A stretch of DNA of 12,759 nt, taken from contig DEKK01000003.1 in the NCBI GenBank assembly GCA_002353815.1, forward strand, positions 24,611-37,369, read 5' to 3'. The notes beneath the pieces were generated by a model, which was given only the letters and a program-made list of their open reading frames with translations, was not told the origin of the DNA and made no database searches. This DNA comes from Bifidobacteriaceae bacterium UBA2724. Lineage in GTDB: Bacteria; Actinomycetota; Actinomycetes; Actinomycetales; Bifidobacteriaceae. The position numbers were made by a program, and so were the translations under genes. This document shows positions 1 through 6,265 of this stretch, piece by piece (the first letter of the stretch is position 1; the number at the start of each line of letters is the position of its first letter).

Positions 1-146
1 GGGGTAATTGGGGTCGGGGGTGCGCGGTTGTGCGCCTTCGGTGGCGATTAGGCTGCCGACGAGGCGCCGACGAGATCGCCGATGGTGAGCGAGGTGGGGA
101 AATCGTGATGGAACCCCGCGCCGCGCGCATGGTAGGCGGTTCCCTG

Positions 147-152
147 TATGGT
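147..152 (+). promoter_or_regulatory. Possible -10 box of prfB
   Basis: TATGGT matches the -10 consensus at 4 of 6 positions and ends 8 bases before the GTG start at 161, which would put transcription initiation at or next to the start codon. No convincing -35 hexamer lies 16-18 bases upstream, so the call is weak. It is supported mainly by the absence of any ribosome binding site before the GTG. Confidence 0.3.
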
Positions 153-160
153 AGTAAACC

Positions 161-1300
161 GTGGCAGACTATGACTTTACTCAGGATTTGAACGAGACCA
201 AGGCGAAATTTGACATGATCGCCAAGGCCGTCGACATGGATTCCCTGGCGGATTCGATCAAGGAACTCGAAGTCGAAGCAAGCGCGCCCGGTCTGTGGGA
301 TGACCAGGAGAATGCGCAGCGCGTGACGAGCAAGCTGTCGGCGGCACAGTCGCAGCTCAAGCGACTCAAGGACGCCGAGCAGCGTCTGGACGACGTCGAG
401 ACGCTGTATTCTCTGGGCGCCGAAGAGGCCGACGCGGATTCCATGAACGAGGCCGTCAGCAACCTCGCCTCGCTGAAGGACGATCTTTCCGATATGGAGA
501 TCCAGACCCTCATGGACGGCGAATACGACCAGCGTGCGGCAGTGGTCACCATCCGTTCCGGCGCCGGTGGCGTCGACGCGGCCGACTGGGCGCAGATGCT
601 CCTGCGCATGTATCTGCGCTGGGCCGAGCGCCACGGCTACAAGACCAAGGTGATGGACACGTCGTACGCCGAAGAGGCCGGCATCAAGTCGGCCACGTTC
701 CAGGTGGACGAGCCCTATGCCTACGGCAGGCTATCGGTCGAGGGCGGCACGCACCGCCTCGTGCGCATCTCGCCGTTCGACAACCAGGGACGGCGCCAGA
801 CCAGCTTCGCCGCGGTCGAGGTGCTGCCGCTCGTCGCAGCCACCGACCATATCGACATCCCGGATTCCGATATCCGCGTCGACACGTTCCAGGCGCATGG
901 CCCCGGCGGCCAGGGCGTGAACACGACGTATTCCGCGGTGCGCATCACCCACCTTCCCACCGGCCTCGTCGTCTCCATGCAGGACGAGCGGAGCCAGATC
1001 CAGAACCGCGCAGCCGCCATGGCCGTGCTGCAGTCGCGCCTTCTCGTGCTCAAGCATGAGGAAGAGGCGAAGAAGAAGAAGGAACTCGCGGGCGACATCA
1101 AGGCCAGCTGGGGCGACCAGATGCGTTCCTACGTGCTCCATCCCTACCAGATGGTCAAGGATCTGCGCACCGGCTACGAGACCTCCGACACCCAGGGCGT
1201 GTTCGACGGTGACATCGACGCGTTCATCGACGCGGGCATCCGCTGGCGTCACCAACAGCGCCGCAAGGCGCAGGCCGAAGCCGAAGGAAACGCCGACTGA
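161..1300 (+). CDS. prfB: Peptide chain release factor 2 (RF2)
   Basis: Class I release factor that recognises UGA and UAA in the ribosomal A site and triggers hydrolysis of peptidyl-tRNA. The 379-residue product has an N-terminal helical domain (about 1-115), the RF2-specific stop-codon recognition tripeptide SPF at residues 204-206, and the catalytic GGQ at 249-251 (bases 905-913). SPF rather than the RF1-type PxT decides for RF2. The start is a GTG at 161; no Shine-Dalgarno sequence precedes it, and a possible -10 box lies 8 bases upstream, so the mRNA may be leaderless. The frame is open from the start, with no in-frame UGA near codon 25, so the autoregulatory +1 frameshift known from many bacterial prfB genes is absent. 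The length suits the family. It is separated from ftsE by 200 bases, so co-transcription is uncertain. Confidence 0.97.
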   Translation: MADYDFTQDLNETKAKFDMIAKAVDMDSLADSIKELEVEASAPGLWDDQENAQRVTSKLSAAQSQLKRLKDAEQRLDDVETLYSLGAEEADADSMNEAVSNLASLKDDLSDMEIQTLMDGEYDQRAAVVTIRSGAGGVDAADWAQMLLRMYLRWAERHGYKTKVMDTSYAEEAGIKSATFQVDEPYAYGRLSVEGGTHRLVRISPFDNQGRRQTSFAAVEVLPLVAATDHIDIPDSDIRVDTFQAHGPGGQGVNTTYSAVRITHLPTGLVVSMQDERSQIQNRAAAMAVLQSRLLVLKHEEEAKKKKELAGDIKASWGDQMRSYVLHPYQMVKDLRTGYETSDTQGVFDGDIDAFIDAGIRWRHQQRRKAQAEAEGNAD

Positions 1301-1437
1301 CCCCGTTCCGCAGGTCTGTCTGGCTGGCTCGGGCCCATGGACCGCAGACATCGCACCGCGGGGCAGCGAAGCGGAAACGATGAGAAGCGATCACCTGACA
1401 GCCGCGGGCGTCCACCGTGTTGCGCGCCTGGCGGCTG

Positions 1438-1443
1438 TACACT
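1438..1443 (+). promoter_or_regulatory. Possible -10 box for ftsEX
   Basis: TACACT (4 of 6 matches to TATAAT) lies 57 bases before the ftsE ATG in the 200-base gap after prfB. No good -35 hexamer is at the normal distance. It is the best -10-like sequence I see in this gap, but it remains weak. Confidence 0.2.
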
Positions 1444-1500
1444 CAACAACAAGTCTCGACGACACGATTACAGGTTCCAGACACCAGAAAGAGCGAACCC

Positions 1501-2856
1501 ATGGCATTGATCAGTCTTGAGCATGTGACGAAAAGATACAAAGACACGCCCCGTCCGGCGTTGGACGATGTATCGCTGAAAATCGACCGAGGCGAATTCG
1601 TGTTCCTCGTCGGCGCGTCCGGCGCCGGCAAATCATCGCTGCTGAGCATCCTGCTGCGCGAAGAGAAGGCGACGTCCGGTTCGGTCCATGTGGCAGGGCA
1701 TGATCTGCGCCGGCTCCCGAGCCGGCAGGTGCCCGCGTATCGTCGCGAGATCGGCTTCATCTTCCAGGATTACAAGCTGCTCGAAAACCGCACGGTTTAT
1801 GAGAACGTGGCATTCGCCCTGCAGGTCATCGGCATGCGGCGCTCGCAGATCAATCCTCTTGTCATGAAGGCTCTCAAGGACGTCGGCCTCGAGTCGAAGG
1901 CCGAGAAGCGTCCCCATGAGCTGTCCGGCGGCGAATGCCAGCGCGTGTCCATCGCCCGCGCCTACGTGAACCATCCGCATATCATCCTTGCCGACGAGCC
2001 CACCGGCAACCTGGACCCGACCACGTCCGTCGGCATCATGAAGATCCTCAACGCGATCAACCTCACCGGCACCACCATCGTCATGGCAACGCACAACGAA
2101 GAGATCGTGAACTCCATGCACAAGCGCGTTCTGGAGCTCAACAGCGGCCGTCTTGTGCGCGACGAACGCAACGGAAAGTACGATTCGTCCCGCTATTTCC
2201 CCGATGTCGACACCGAGCGCGAATCCACGCTCGACGATGCGCCGCTGTCGGACGACGACGCCGACGAAACGAAGGCCGCGGCCCAGGGGCGGGCACAGGC
2301 GCGCATCGAGACGGCGTCTGCGGCGCCAGGCGCCGAGGACGCACAGCATGACGACGGCATCGAGGCGTTGGAACAGACCATCCATTCCGGGCAGACCGGC
2401 GTGTATGGCCAGGTTTTCGAAAACGTCGAAGACACCCTGTCGTGGGGCAAGGGCGTGCTGCTGAACGCGCAGACGACGGACAAGGAACCGTCGCAATCCA
2501 ACGACGGCAACCGCGATGCACATGACGGCGCCCGCGATGCGAAGTTCCGCCCGCAGGCGTCTGCCGACGGTGAACAGGGCGACACCGAGCATTACGACGG
2601 CCTGGCCGCCTTGGCGCAGGGCGTGGACCCCGCCGGTCGGCCGGCGCGCGACGCCGACGCCGACAACGGCGATGCGACCGCTGCAAGCCCTGAGCCCGCC
2701 GAGGATGTGACGGCTGCCGCCGCAGACTCTGACCCCGCCGACGATTCCGAAGACTCCATACCACTGCCGCCGCCGCCCGCCGCGGCCCTGGCGCCATCCG
2801 ATGCTTCCGATGCGGCCGAGGAATCCTCCGCCGCAGCCGAGGAAGGGAACAACTGA
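1501..2856 (+). CDS. ftsE: Cell division ATP-binding protein FtsE with long acidic C-terminal tail
   Basis: ATPase of the FtsEX complex, which sits on the inner face of the membrane at the division site and drives FtsX to switch on a peptidoglycan hydrolase outside. The first 225 or so residues of this 451-residue protein are a standard FtsE: Walker A GASGAGKSS at 38-46, Q-loop Q89, signature LSGGE at 141-145, Walker B IILADE at 161-166 followed by the D-loop, and H-loop His198. Usual FtsE proteins end near residue 220-230. Here about 220 more residues follow, rich in Ala, Asp, Glu and Pro and probably disordered, with a near-repeat (HDDGIEALEQ at 283-292, HYDGLAALAQ at 364-373) and a less biased island at 300-322. 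The start is ATG 1501, preceded by AAAGAG at 1488-1493. An in-frame GTG at 1417 would add 28 residues unlike FtsE. The stop overlaps the ftsX start by one base, implying translational coupling. Confidence 0.96.
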   Translation: MALISLEHVTKRYKDTPRPALDDVSLKIDRGEFVFLVGASGAGKSSLLSILLREEKATSGSVHVAGHDLRRLPSRQVPAYRREIGFIFQDYKLLENRTVYENVAFALQVIGMRRSQINPLVMKALKDVGLESKAEKRPHELSGGECQRVSIARAYVNHPHIILADEPTGNLDPTTSVGIMKILNAINLTGTTIVMATHNEEIVNSMHKRVLELNSGRLVRDERNGKYDSSRYFPDVDTERESTLDDAPLSDDDADETKAAAQGRAQARIETASAAPGAEDAQHDDGIEALEQTIHSGQTGVYGQVFENVEDTLSWGKGVLLNAQTTDKEPSQSNDGNRDAHDGARDAKFRPQASADGEQGDTEHYDGLAALAQGVDPAGRPARDADADNGDATAASPEPAEDVTAAAADSDPADDSEDSIPLPPPPAAALAPSDASDAAEESSAAAEEGNN

Positions 2857-3779
2857 TGCATTTCCGTTTTGTCATGTCCCAGACGTGGGCCGGCCTCAGG
2901 CGCAACGGCTCCATGATCATCTCCGTCCTTCTCGTCATCTTCATCTCGTTCCTTTTCATCGGTGCATCCGCGCTTCTCGAAGGCCAGGTGAAGAAAGCGA
3001 AGGGCGACTGGTACGACAAGGTCGAGGTGGTCGTGTGGATGTGCCCCGACGGCACGAGCCAGTCCGCCAACTGCGCTTCTGGCACGGCCGCCACGACGGA
3101 GCAGATCAACAACGTGCAGGACGTCATCGAGAGCGACCTGTCGGACGTCGTCTCGTCCGTGCAATACGTGAGCAAAGAGGATTTCTACCAGAACACGTTC
3201 CTCAAGCAGTACCCCGACGGCCAGTACCAGGGGCGCACGCTCACCGCGGCTGACATGCAGGACTCCCTGTGGATCAAACTCAACGACCCTGAGAAATACG
3301 AAATCGTCTCGGAGGTCCTCACGGGGCAGCCGGGCGTGGAAGAGGTCGTCGACGAACGGCAGATCTTCCAGCCTGTGTTCACGGTCATCAACCGCATGAT
3401 GGTTGTGGCCGCGGCGCTCGCCGCCGTCATGATTCTCGTGGCCATCCTGCTGACCTCCACGACAATCCGCATGTCGGCGAATTCACGAAAAGACGAAATC
3501 GAGATCATGCGCCTCGTCGGTGCGTCGAACTGGACCATCCGGTTGCCGTTCGTGCTCGAAGGGGTGTTCGCCGCGCTCATCGGCTCGGTGCTGTCATGCG
3601 CGGTGCTGTGGCTTGTCGTGAAGTATTTCATCACGGATTGGCTGGCCCAGTCCATCACCTGGATGTCGTTCATCACGGTGACCGATGTCGTCACGATATC
3701 GCCGTTCGTCATCCTTGGGGCGGTCATGCTCGCGGCCATCGTGTCGTCGATTTCGCTGCGCCGTTACCTCAAGGTGTGA
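2856..3779 (+). CDS. ftsX: Cell division protein FtsX
   Basis: Membrane partner of FtsE; it carries the conformational signal from cytoplasmic ATP hydrolysis to an extracellular hydrolase. The 307 residues show the family layout: a short cytoplasmic N-terminus, membrane helix 1 (about 20-42), a large extracellular loop (about 43-180), then helices near 181-203, 232-256 and 277-300, ending in a basic tail. The RKDEIEIMRLVGAS segment (211-224) between helices 2 and 3 is characteristic of FtsX. The loop has two cysteines, C63 and C73, that could form a disulphide. Its ATG shares the last base of the ftsE stop codon (TGATG). An alternative in-frame ATG at residue 7 (2874) exists, but the overlap favours 2856. 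The extracellular loop is where a coiled-coil hydrolase would dock, and such a protein is encoded next. Confidence 0.96.
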   Translation: MHFRFVMSQTWAGLRRNGSMIISVLLVIFISFLFIGASALLEGQVKKAKGDWYDKVEVVVWMCPDGTSQSANCASGTAATTEQINNVQDVIESDLSDVVSSVQYVSKEDFYQNTFLKQYPDGQYQGRTLTAADMQDSLWIKLNDPEKYEIVSEVLTGQPGVEEVVDERQIFQPVFTVINRMMVVAAALAAVMILVAILLTSTTIRMSANSRKDEIEIMRLVGASNWTIRLPFVLEGVFAALIGSVLSCAVLWLVVKYFITDWLAQSITWMSFITVTDVVTISPFVILGAVMLAAIVSSISLRRYLKV

Positions 3780-3890
3780 TGCTTCGAACGGTGTGATTGC
3801 CTCGCTCTGACGGATCCGGTGCGAACATTGCTACCATTCGGCGGCCTGATGCGCTTGCCATGTGTCGTGCCGCCGTGCACATCGGGCCTG

Positions 3891-3911
3891 GGGGCCGCCT
3901 GCGGCGGTCCC
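3891..3911 (+). terminator. GC-rich hairpin downstream of ftsX
   Basis: A 9-bp stem (3891-3899 with 3903-3911, one G-T pair) closes on a 3-base loop. No T-run follows, so it is at best a non-canonical terminator for ftsEX. It lies 112 bases after the ftsX stop. Confidence 0.3.
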
Positions 3912-3955
3912 GAAGCGTGGTGATGCCGTGAGGTTTCGCGGCGTCGGTTCGATTT

Positions 3956-3990
3956 TTGAGCGCTTTCACAGTTTTATCTGTTACTCTGTG
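3956..3990 (+). promoter_or_regulatory. Possible promoter/operator region of the CHAP hydrolase gene
   Basis: An AT-rich patch in an otherwise GC-rich gap precedes the hydrolase gene. It holds TTGAGC (3956-3961), TTCACA (3965-3970), TACTCT (3982-3987) and an inverted repeat CACAG (3967-3971) with CTGTG (3986-3990). None of the hexamer pairs has ideal spacing, so the exact promoter is unclear. The patch implies that the gene can be transcribed separately from ftsEX and may be regulated. Confidence 0.3.
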
Positions 3991-4022
3991 GTTTTGCGGA
4001 AGGTTTGCCGTCAATGGTGATC

Positions 4023-4027
4023 GGAGG
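4023..4027 (+). promoter_or_regulatory. Ribosome binding site fixing the CHAP hydrolase start
   Basis: GGAGG lies 6 bases before ATG 4034. This, and the signal peptide that begins directly at that ATG, decide against the longer in-frame start at 3956. Confidence 0.85.
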
Positions 4028-4033
4028 AAATTC

Positions 4034-5440
4034 ATGGCTCGGCAGAAGAGGCTTCGTGGGGCGGTTTGCGCCATCGCTGCTCTTGGATTGCTCGTCCCGT
4101 GCGCTCTGTTCGTGGATACGCCGCAGTCCTATGCAGTCACGCAATCGCAGATCAGCAGCGCCAAGGCCGCTGCGCAGTCCAGCCAGAGCCGCGAGGCCGA
4201 GTTGCGCGCACAGCTGAGCGGGGTCAATCAGGATCTCGCTGACAAGATCGTCGAACTCGACAATCTGACGAATGTCCAGATCCCCGCCGCGCAGACAGCG
4301 GTCGACCAAGCCAATGCCGATGCGGCCGCGGCGCAGCAAGAGGCCGATGACGCGGCCGAACGCCTCTCTGCGGCGCAGCAGGACGAGGCCGATCTGCAGG
4401 CGGCCATCGCCCAGACGGGCGAGGATTACGATGACGCTCGCGCGAACGTGGCCCAGATGGCGCGTGAATCCATGCATGGCTCATCCACATCGGACCTGAT
4501 GGGCGTGCTCACGAATTCGACGACCACCACGGACTTCATCAACTCCATGCAGGCCAACGACGCGGTGAGTCGCACCGAAGCGAAGGTCGCCGATGACGCG
4601 GCCAACGACCTGAGCCTGTCGCAGAATCGTTCCGAGCGTCTGACCGCCATCGAGCAGGAGATTTCGGATCTCAAGGCGACTGCCGATCAGAAGGCCTCCG
4701 ATGCCGCGAAAGCTGCGGCGACAGCACAATCCGAGCGCGATGCGTTGGATGCCCTGCGTGTGCAGGGCGAGCAGAAGCGCGCGGAGCTCGAGGCCCAGAG
4801 CGCTTCGTTGAAGACCGAAGCAGCGAAGCAGGCGGCCGAAACCGTGGAACTGCAGTCCGAAATCGACTCCATGAACCGCCAGTACGCGGCCCAGCAGGCC
4901 GCCGCCGCCGCGCAGGTCCGGAGTTCACAGCAGGGTACGACGAATTCCGGTTCGTCCAGTTCATCCAACTCCTCCGGTTCGTCCAGTTCATCCAACTCCT
5001 CCGGTTCGTCCAACTCCTCCGGTTCGTCCGGCTCCTCCGGTTCTTCGGGTTCGTCCGGTTCCTCGAGCTCGTCGTCCGGCTCCTCCGGGCAGGGAACGCA
5101 CAACGGCGACTACGGCAACATGTATGCGTATGGCCAGTGCACGTGGTGGACGTACGAACGCCGCAAGCAGATGGGCATCGGAACGCCGAGCTATCTGGGC
5201 AACGGCGGCGAGTGGTACATCAATGCGCCGAGGTATGGCCTGCGCGTGGACCACACCCCGCAGGTGGGCGCGGCAGTGTCGTTCCCGCCCGGCGTGATGG
5301 GGTCGAGCCCTGTCTACGGACATGTCGCGGTTGTCGAGAAGGTCATCGGAACGACGATTGTGACCTCCGAGAAAGGCAAGAACACGGCCGTCTTCTCCCG
5401 CGTCATCACAAACGCAACGCGTTTCTGGTTCGTGCACTGA
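4034..5440 (+). CDS. Secreted coiled-coil CHAP-domain peptidoglycan hydrolase (PcsB-like layout)
   Basis: Predicted exported cell-wall hydrolase of 468 residues. A signal peptide (basic start, hydrophobic 10-26, likely cleavage after A34 in SYA) leads into an Ala/Gln/Glu-rich helical region with coiled-coil character (about 37-300). A linker made only of Ser, Gly and Asn follows (305-352), then a C-terminal CHAP domain (about 360-468) with the nucleophile Cys369 in YGQCTWW and the catalytic His430 in YGHVAVVE; Glu435 is a plausible third residue. CHAP domains cut peptide or amide bonds of peptidoglycan. The same order of coiled coil, linker and CHAP is known from streptococcal PcsB, which FtsEX activates; mycobacterial RipC is a comparable FtsEX partner with an NlpC/P60 domain. 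Its place directly after ftsEX supports that role here, though activation by FtsX is inferred. The linker carries tandem DNA repeats that could vary in length. Confidence 0.93.
   Translation: MARQKRLRGAVCAIAALGLLVPCALFVDTPQSYAVTQSQISSAKAAAQSSQSREAELRAQLSGVNQDLADKIVELDNLTNVQIPAAQTAVDQANADAAAAQQEADDAAERLSAAQQDEADLQAAIAQTGEDYDDARANVAQMARESMHGSSTSDLMGVLTNSTTTTDFINSMQANDAVSRTEAKVADDAANDLSLSQNRSERLTAIEQEISDLKATADQKASDAAKAAATAQSERDALDALRVQGEQKRAELEAQSASLKTEAAKQAAETVELQSEIDSMNRQYAAQQAAAAAQVRSSQQGTTNSGSSSSSNSSGSSSSSNSSGSSNSSGSSGSSGSSGSSGSSSSSSGSSGQGTHNGDYGNMYAYGQCTWWTYERRKQMGIGTPSYLGNGGEWYINAPRYGLRVDHTPQVGAAVSFPPGVMGSSPVYGHVAVVEKVIGTTIVTSEKGKNTAVFSRVITNATRFWFVH
4946..5089 (+). repeat. Tandem repeats encoding a Ser/Gly/Asn linker
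   Basis: A perfect 27-base direct repeat (4946-4972 and 4973-4999) is followed by a shortened 18-base copy (5000-5017) and further degenerate TCC-GGT-TCG-like units up to about 5089. It encodes 48 residues of Ser, Gly and Asn only. Units are multiples of three, so gain or loss of copies keeps the frame and changes only the tether between the coiled coil and the CHAP domain. Confidence 0.9.
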
Positions 5441-5451
5441 CGACCGCCGGC

Positions 5452-5472
5452 TGCGCGATAAGCGTTCGCGCA
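5452..5472 (+). other. Hairpin after the CHAP hydrolase gene
   Basis: TGCGCGA (5452-5458) and TCGCGCA (5466-5472) form a perfect 7-bp stem with a 7-base loop, 12 bases after the stop codon. There is no T-run. It may protect the 3' end or assist the terminator that follows at 5532. Confidence 0.35.
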
Positions 5473-5531
5473 TGTCGCCGACGTTCCGGGTCCGCGCCGC
5501 AGGCCTTGCAGGCACCGACGGTCATAAATAC

Positions 5532-5561
5532 AGCGCCATCTGTTCAACGGGTGGCGCTTTT
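5532..5561 (+). terminator. Intrinsic terminator of the CHAP hydrolase gene
   Basis: AGCGCCA (5532-5538) pairs with TGGCGCT (5552-5558), extendable by two inner pairs, and the stem runs into TTTT (5558-5561). It lies 91 bases after the stop codon and separates the hydrolase gene from smpB. Confidence 0.6.
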
Positions 5562-5569
5562 GCTATCCT
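5541..5569 (+). promoter_or_regulatory. Candidate extended -10 promoter of smpB
   Basis: TGCTATCCT at 5561-5569 has the extended -10 form (TG, one base, then TATCCT). A weak -35 (TGTTCA, 5541-5546) lies 17 bases upstream. Transcription would begin near 5576, giving a leader of about 64 bases. The promoter overlaps the preceding terminator: its -35 lies in the hairpin loop and its -10 starts just after the T-run. Confidence 0.4.
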
Positions 5570-5639
5570 TGGTGGGTTGCAACGCATGCCGCCCGACGCG
5601 GCGGCATGGACCGAACGAACCGATGAGGGGGTGACACAC

Positions 5640-6131
5640 ATGGCATCGACGAGCAAGAAGAACGAAGGCGTGATCGTGACGAATCGCCGCGCGCGCCACG
5701 ACTATGAGATCGAAGACAAATACGAGGCCGGGCTGGCGTTGACCGGCACCGAGGTGAAGAGCCTGCGCGAGGGGCGCGCATCGCTCGCTGAGGCGTTCGT
5801 GGACATCGACCGCAACGGCGAGGTGTGGCTCGAGAACGCGAATATCCCCGAATATCTCAACGGAACATGGACCAACCACGCTCCCAAGAGGAAGCGCAAG
5901 CTGTTGCTCCACGCGCAGCAGATAGCCAAGTTGTCGCGCCAGATCGAGGCGAAGGGATACACGATCATCCCCCTCGACCTGCATTTCAACGAGGCGGGTC
6001 GTGTGAAAGCGACCATCGCGCTGGCGCGAGGCAAACGCGAATACGACAAGCGCCAGTCCTTGCGTGAGGAACAAGACAAGCGCGACGCCCAGCGCGCCAT
6101 GCGCGCCCGTAACCTGCGCGGAATACGCTGA
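5640..6131 (+). CDS. smpB: SsrA-binding protein SmpB
   Basis: Small basic RNA-binding protein that carries tmRNA into ribosomes stalled on mRNAs without a stop codon; it mimics part of a tRNA and enables trans-translation. The 163-residue length is normal for the family. The oligonucleotide-binding core is clear: TGTEVKSLREGR at 36-46 and the basic APKRKRKLLLH stretch at 81-91. The C-terminal tail begins with GKREYDKRQ at 131-139, the segment that enters the decoding centre. The ATG at 5640 has GAGGGGG at 5625-5631 with 8 bases between, and the protein begins MASTSKKNEG followed at once by conserved SmpB sequence; longer in-frame extensions have no family resemblance. The tmRNA gene ssrA, often close to smpB in other bacteria, is not seen in this window. 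Confidence 0.98.
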   Translation: MASTSKKNEGVIVTNRRARHDYEIEDKYEAGLALTGTEVKSLREGRASLAEAFVDIDRNGEVWLENANIPEYLNGTWTNHAPKRKRKLLLHAQQIAKLSRQIEAKGYTIIPLDLHFNEAGRVKATIALARGKREYDKRQSLREEQDKRDAQRAMRARNLRGIR

Positions 6132-6154
6132 AGGGCGGTCACAAACGACGGCAT

Positions 6155-6200
6155 GGTTGTCGGCAGCCGGCAACCGACCGGGCCCGCCGCGGAACGCGGC
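6155..6200 (+). terminator. Two consecutive hairpins downstream of smpB
   Basis: The first stem is 6155-6162 with 6168-6175 (8 bp, one G-T pair, 5-base loop). The second is GCCGCG (6186-6191) with CGCGGC (6195-6200) around GAA. Neither is followed by a T-run. They may terminate or stabilise the smpB transcript before the transporter genes. Confidence 0.3.
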
Positions 6201-6265
6201 ACCTGGGGTTCGCATGGCGGCTTCCCGCGAAACGGTGGAGTCGCCATGATACAGAGAGGAGGACC

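Noticed and set aside
1..51. On the plus strand, a frame open from the left edge and ending at 49-51 could be the tail of an upstream gene.
   Set aside because: Only 16 codons are visible and they match nothing I recognise.
48..160. On the minus strand, a frame that reads plausibly as a protein C-terminus ends with a stop at 48-50.
   Set aside because: It runs antisense through the prfB start, has no recognisable family match and no start giving a long product, so I treat it as chance.
1417..1500. GTG at 1417 as the ftsE start, adding 28 residues.
   Set aside because: The extra residues do not resemble FtsE, and MALISLEHVTKRY at 1501 is the normal FtsE beginning with a ribosome site before it.
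4671..5515. Long minus-strand frames opposite the hydrolase gene, rich in Glu/Pro/Asp or Arg/Gly.
   Set aside because: They are antisense shadows of the Ser/Gly repeat; a repetitive GC-rich sequence opens several frames.
6132..6265. ssrA (tmRNA) gene downstream of smpB.
   Set aside because: The gap is only 134 bases and lacks the tmRNA 5' end and tag-reading frame.
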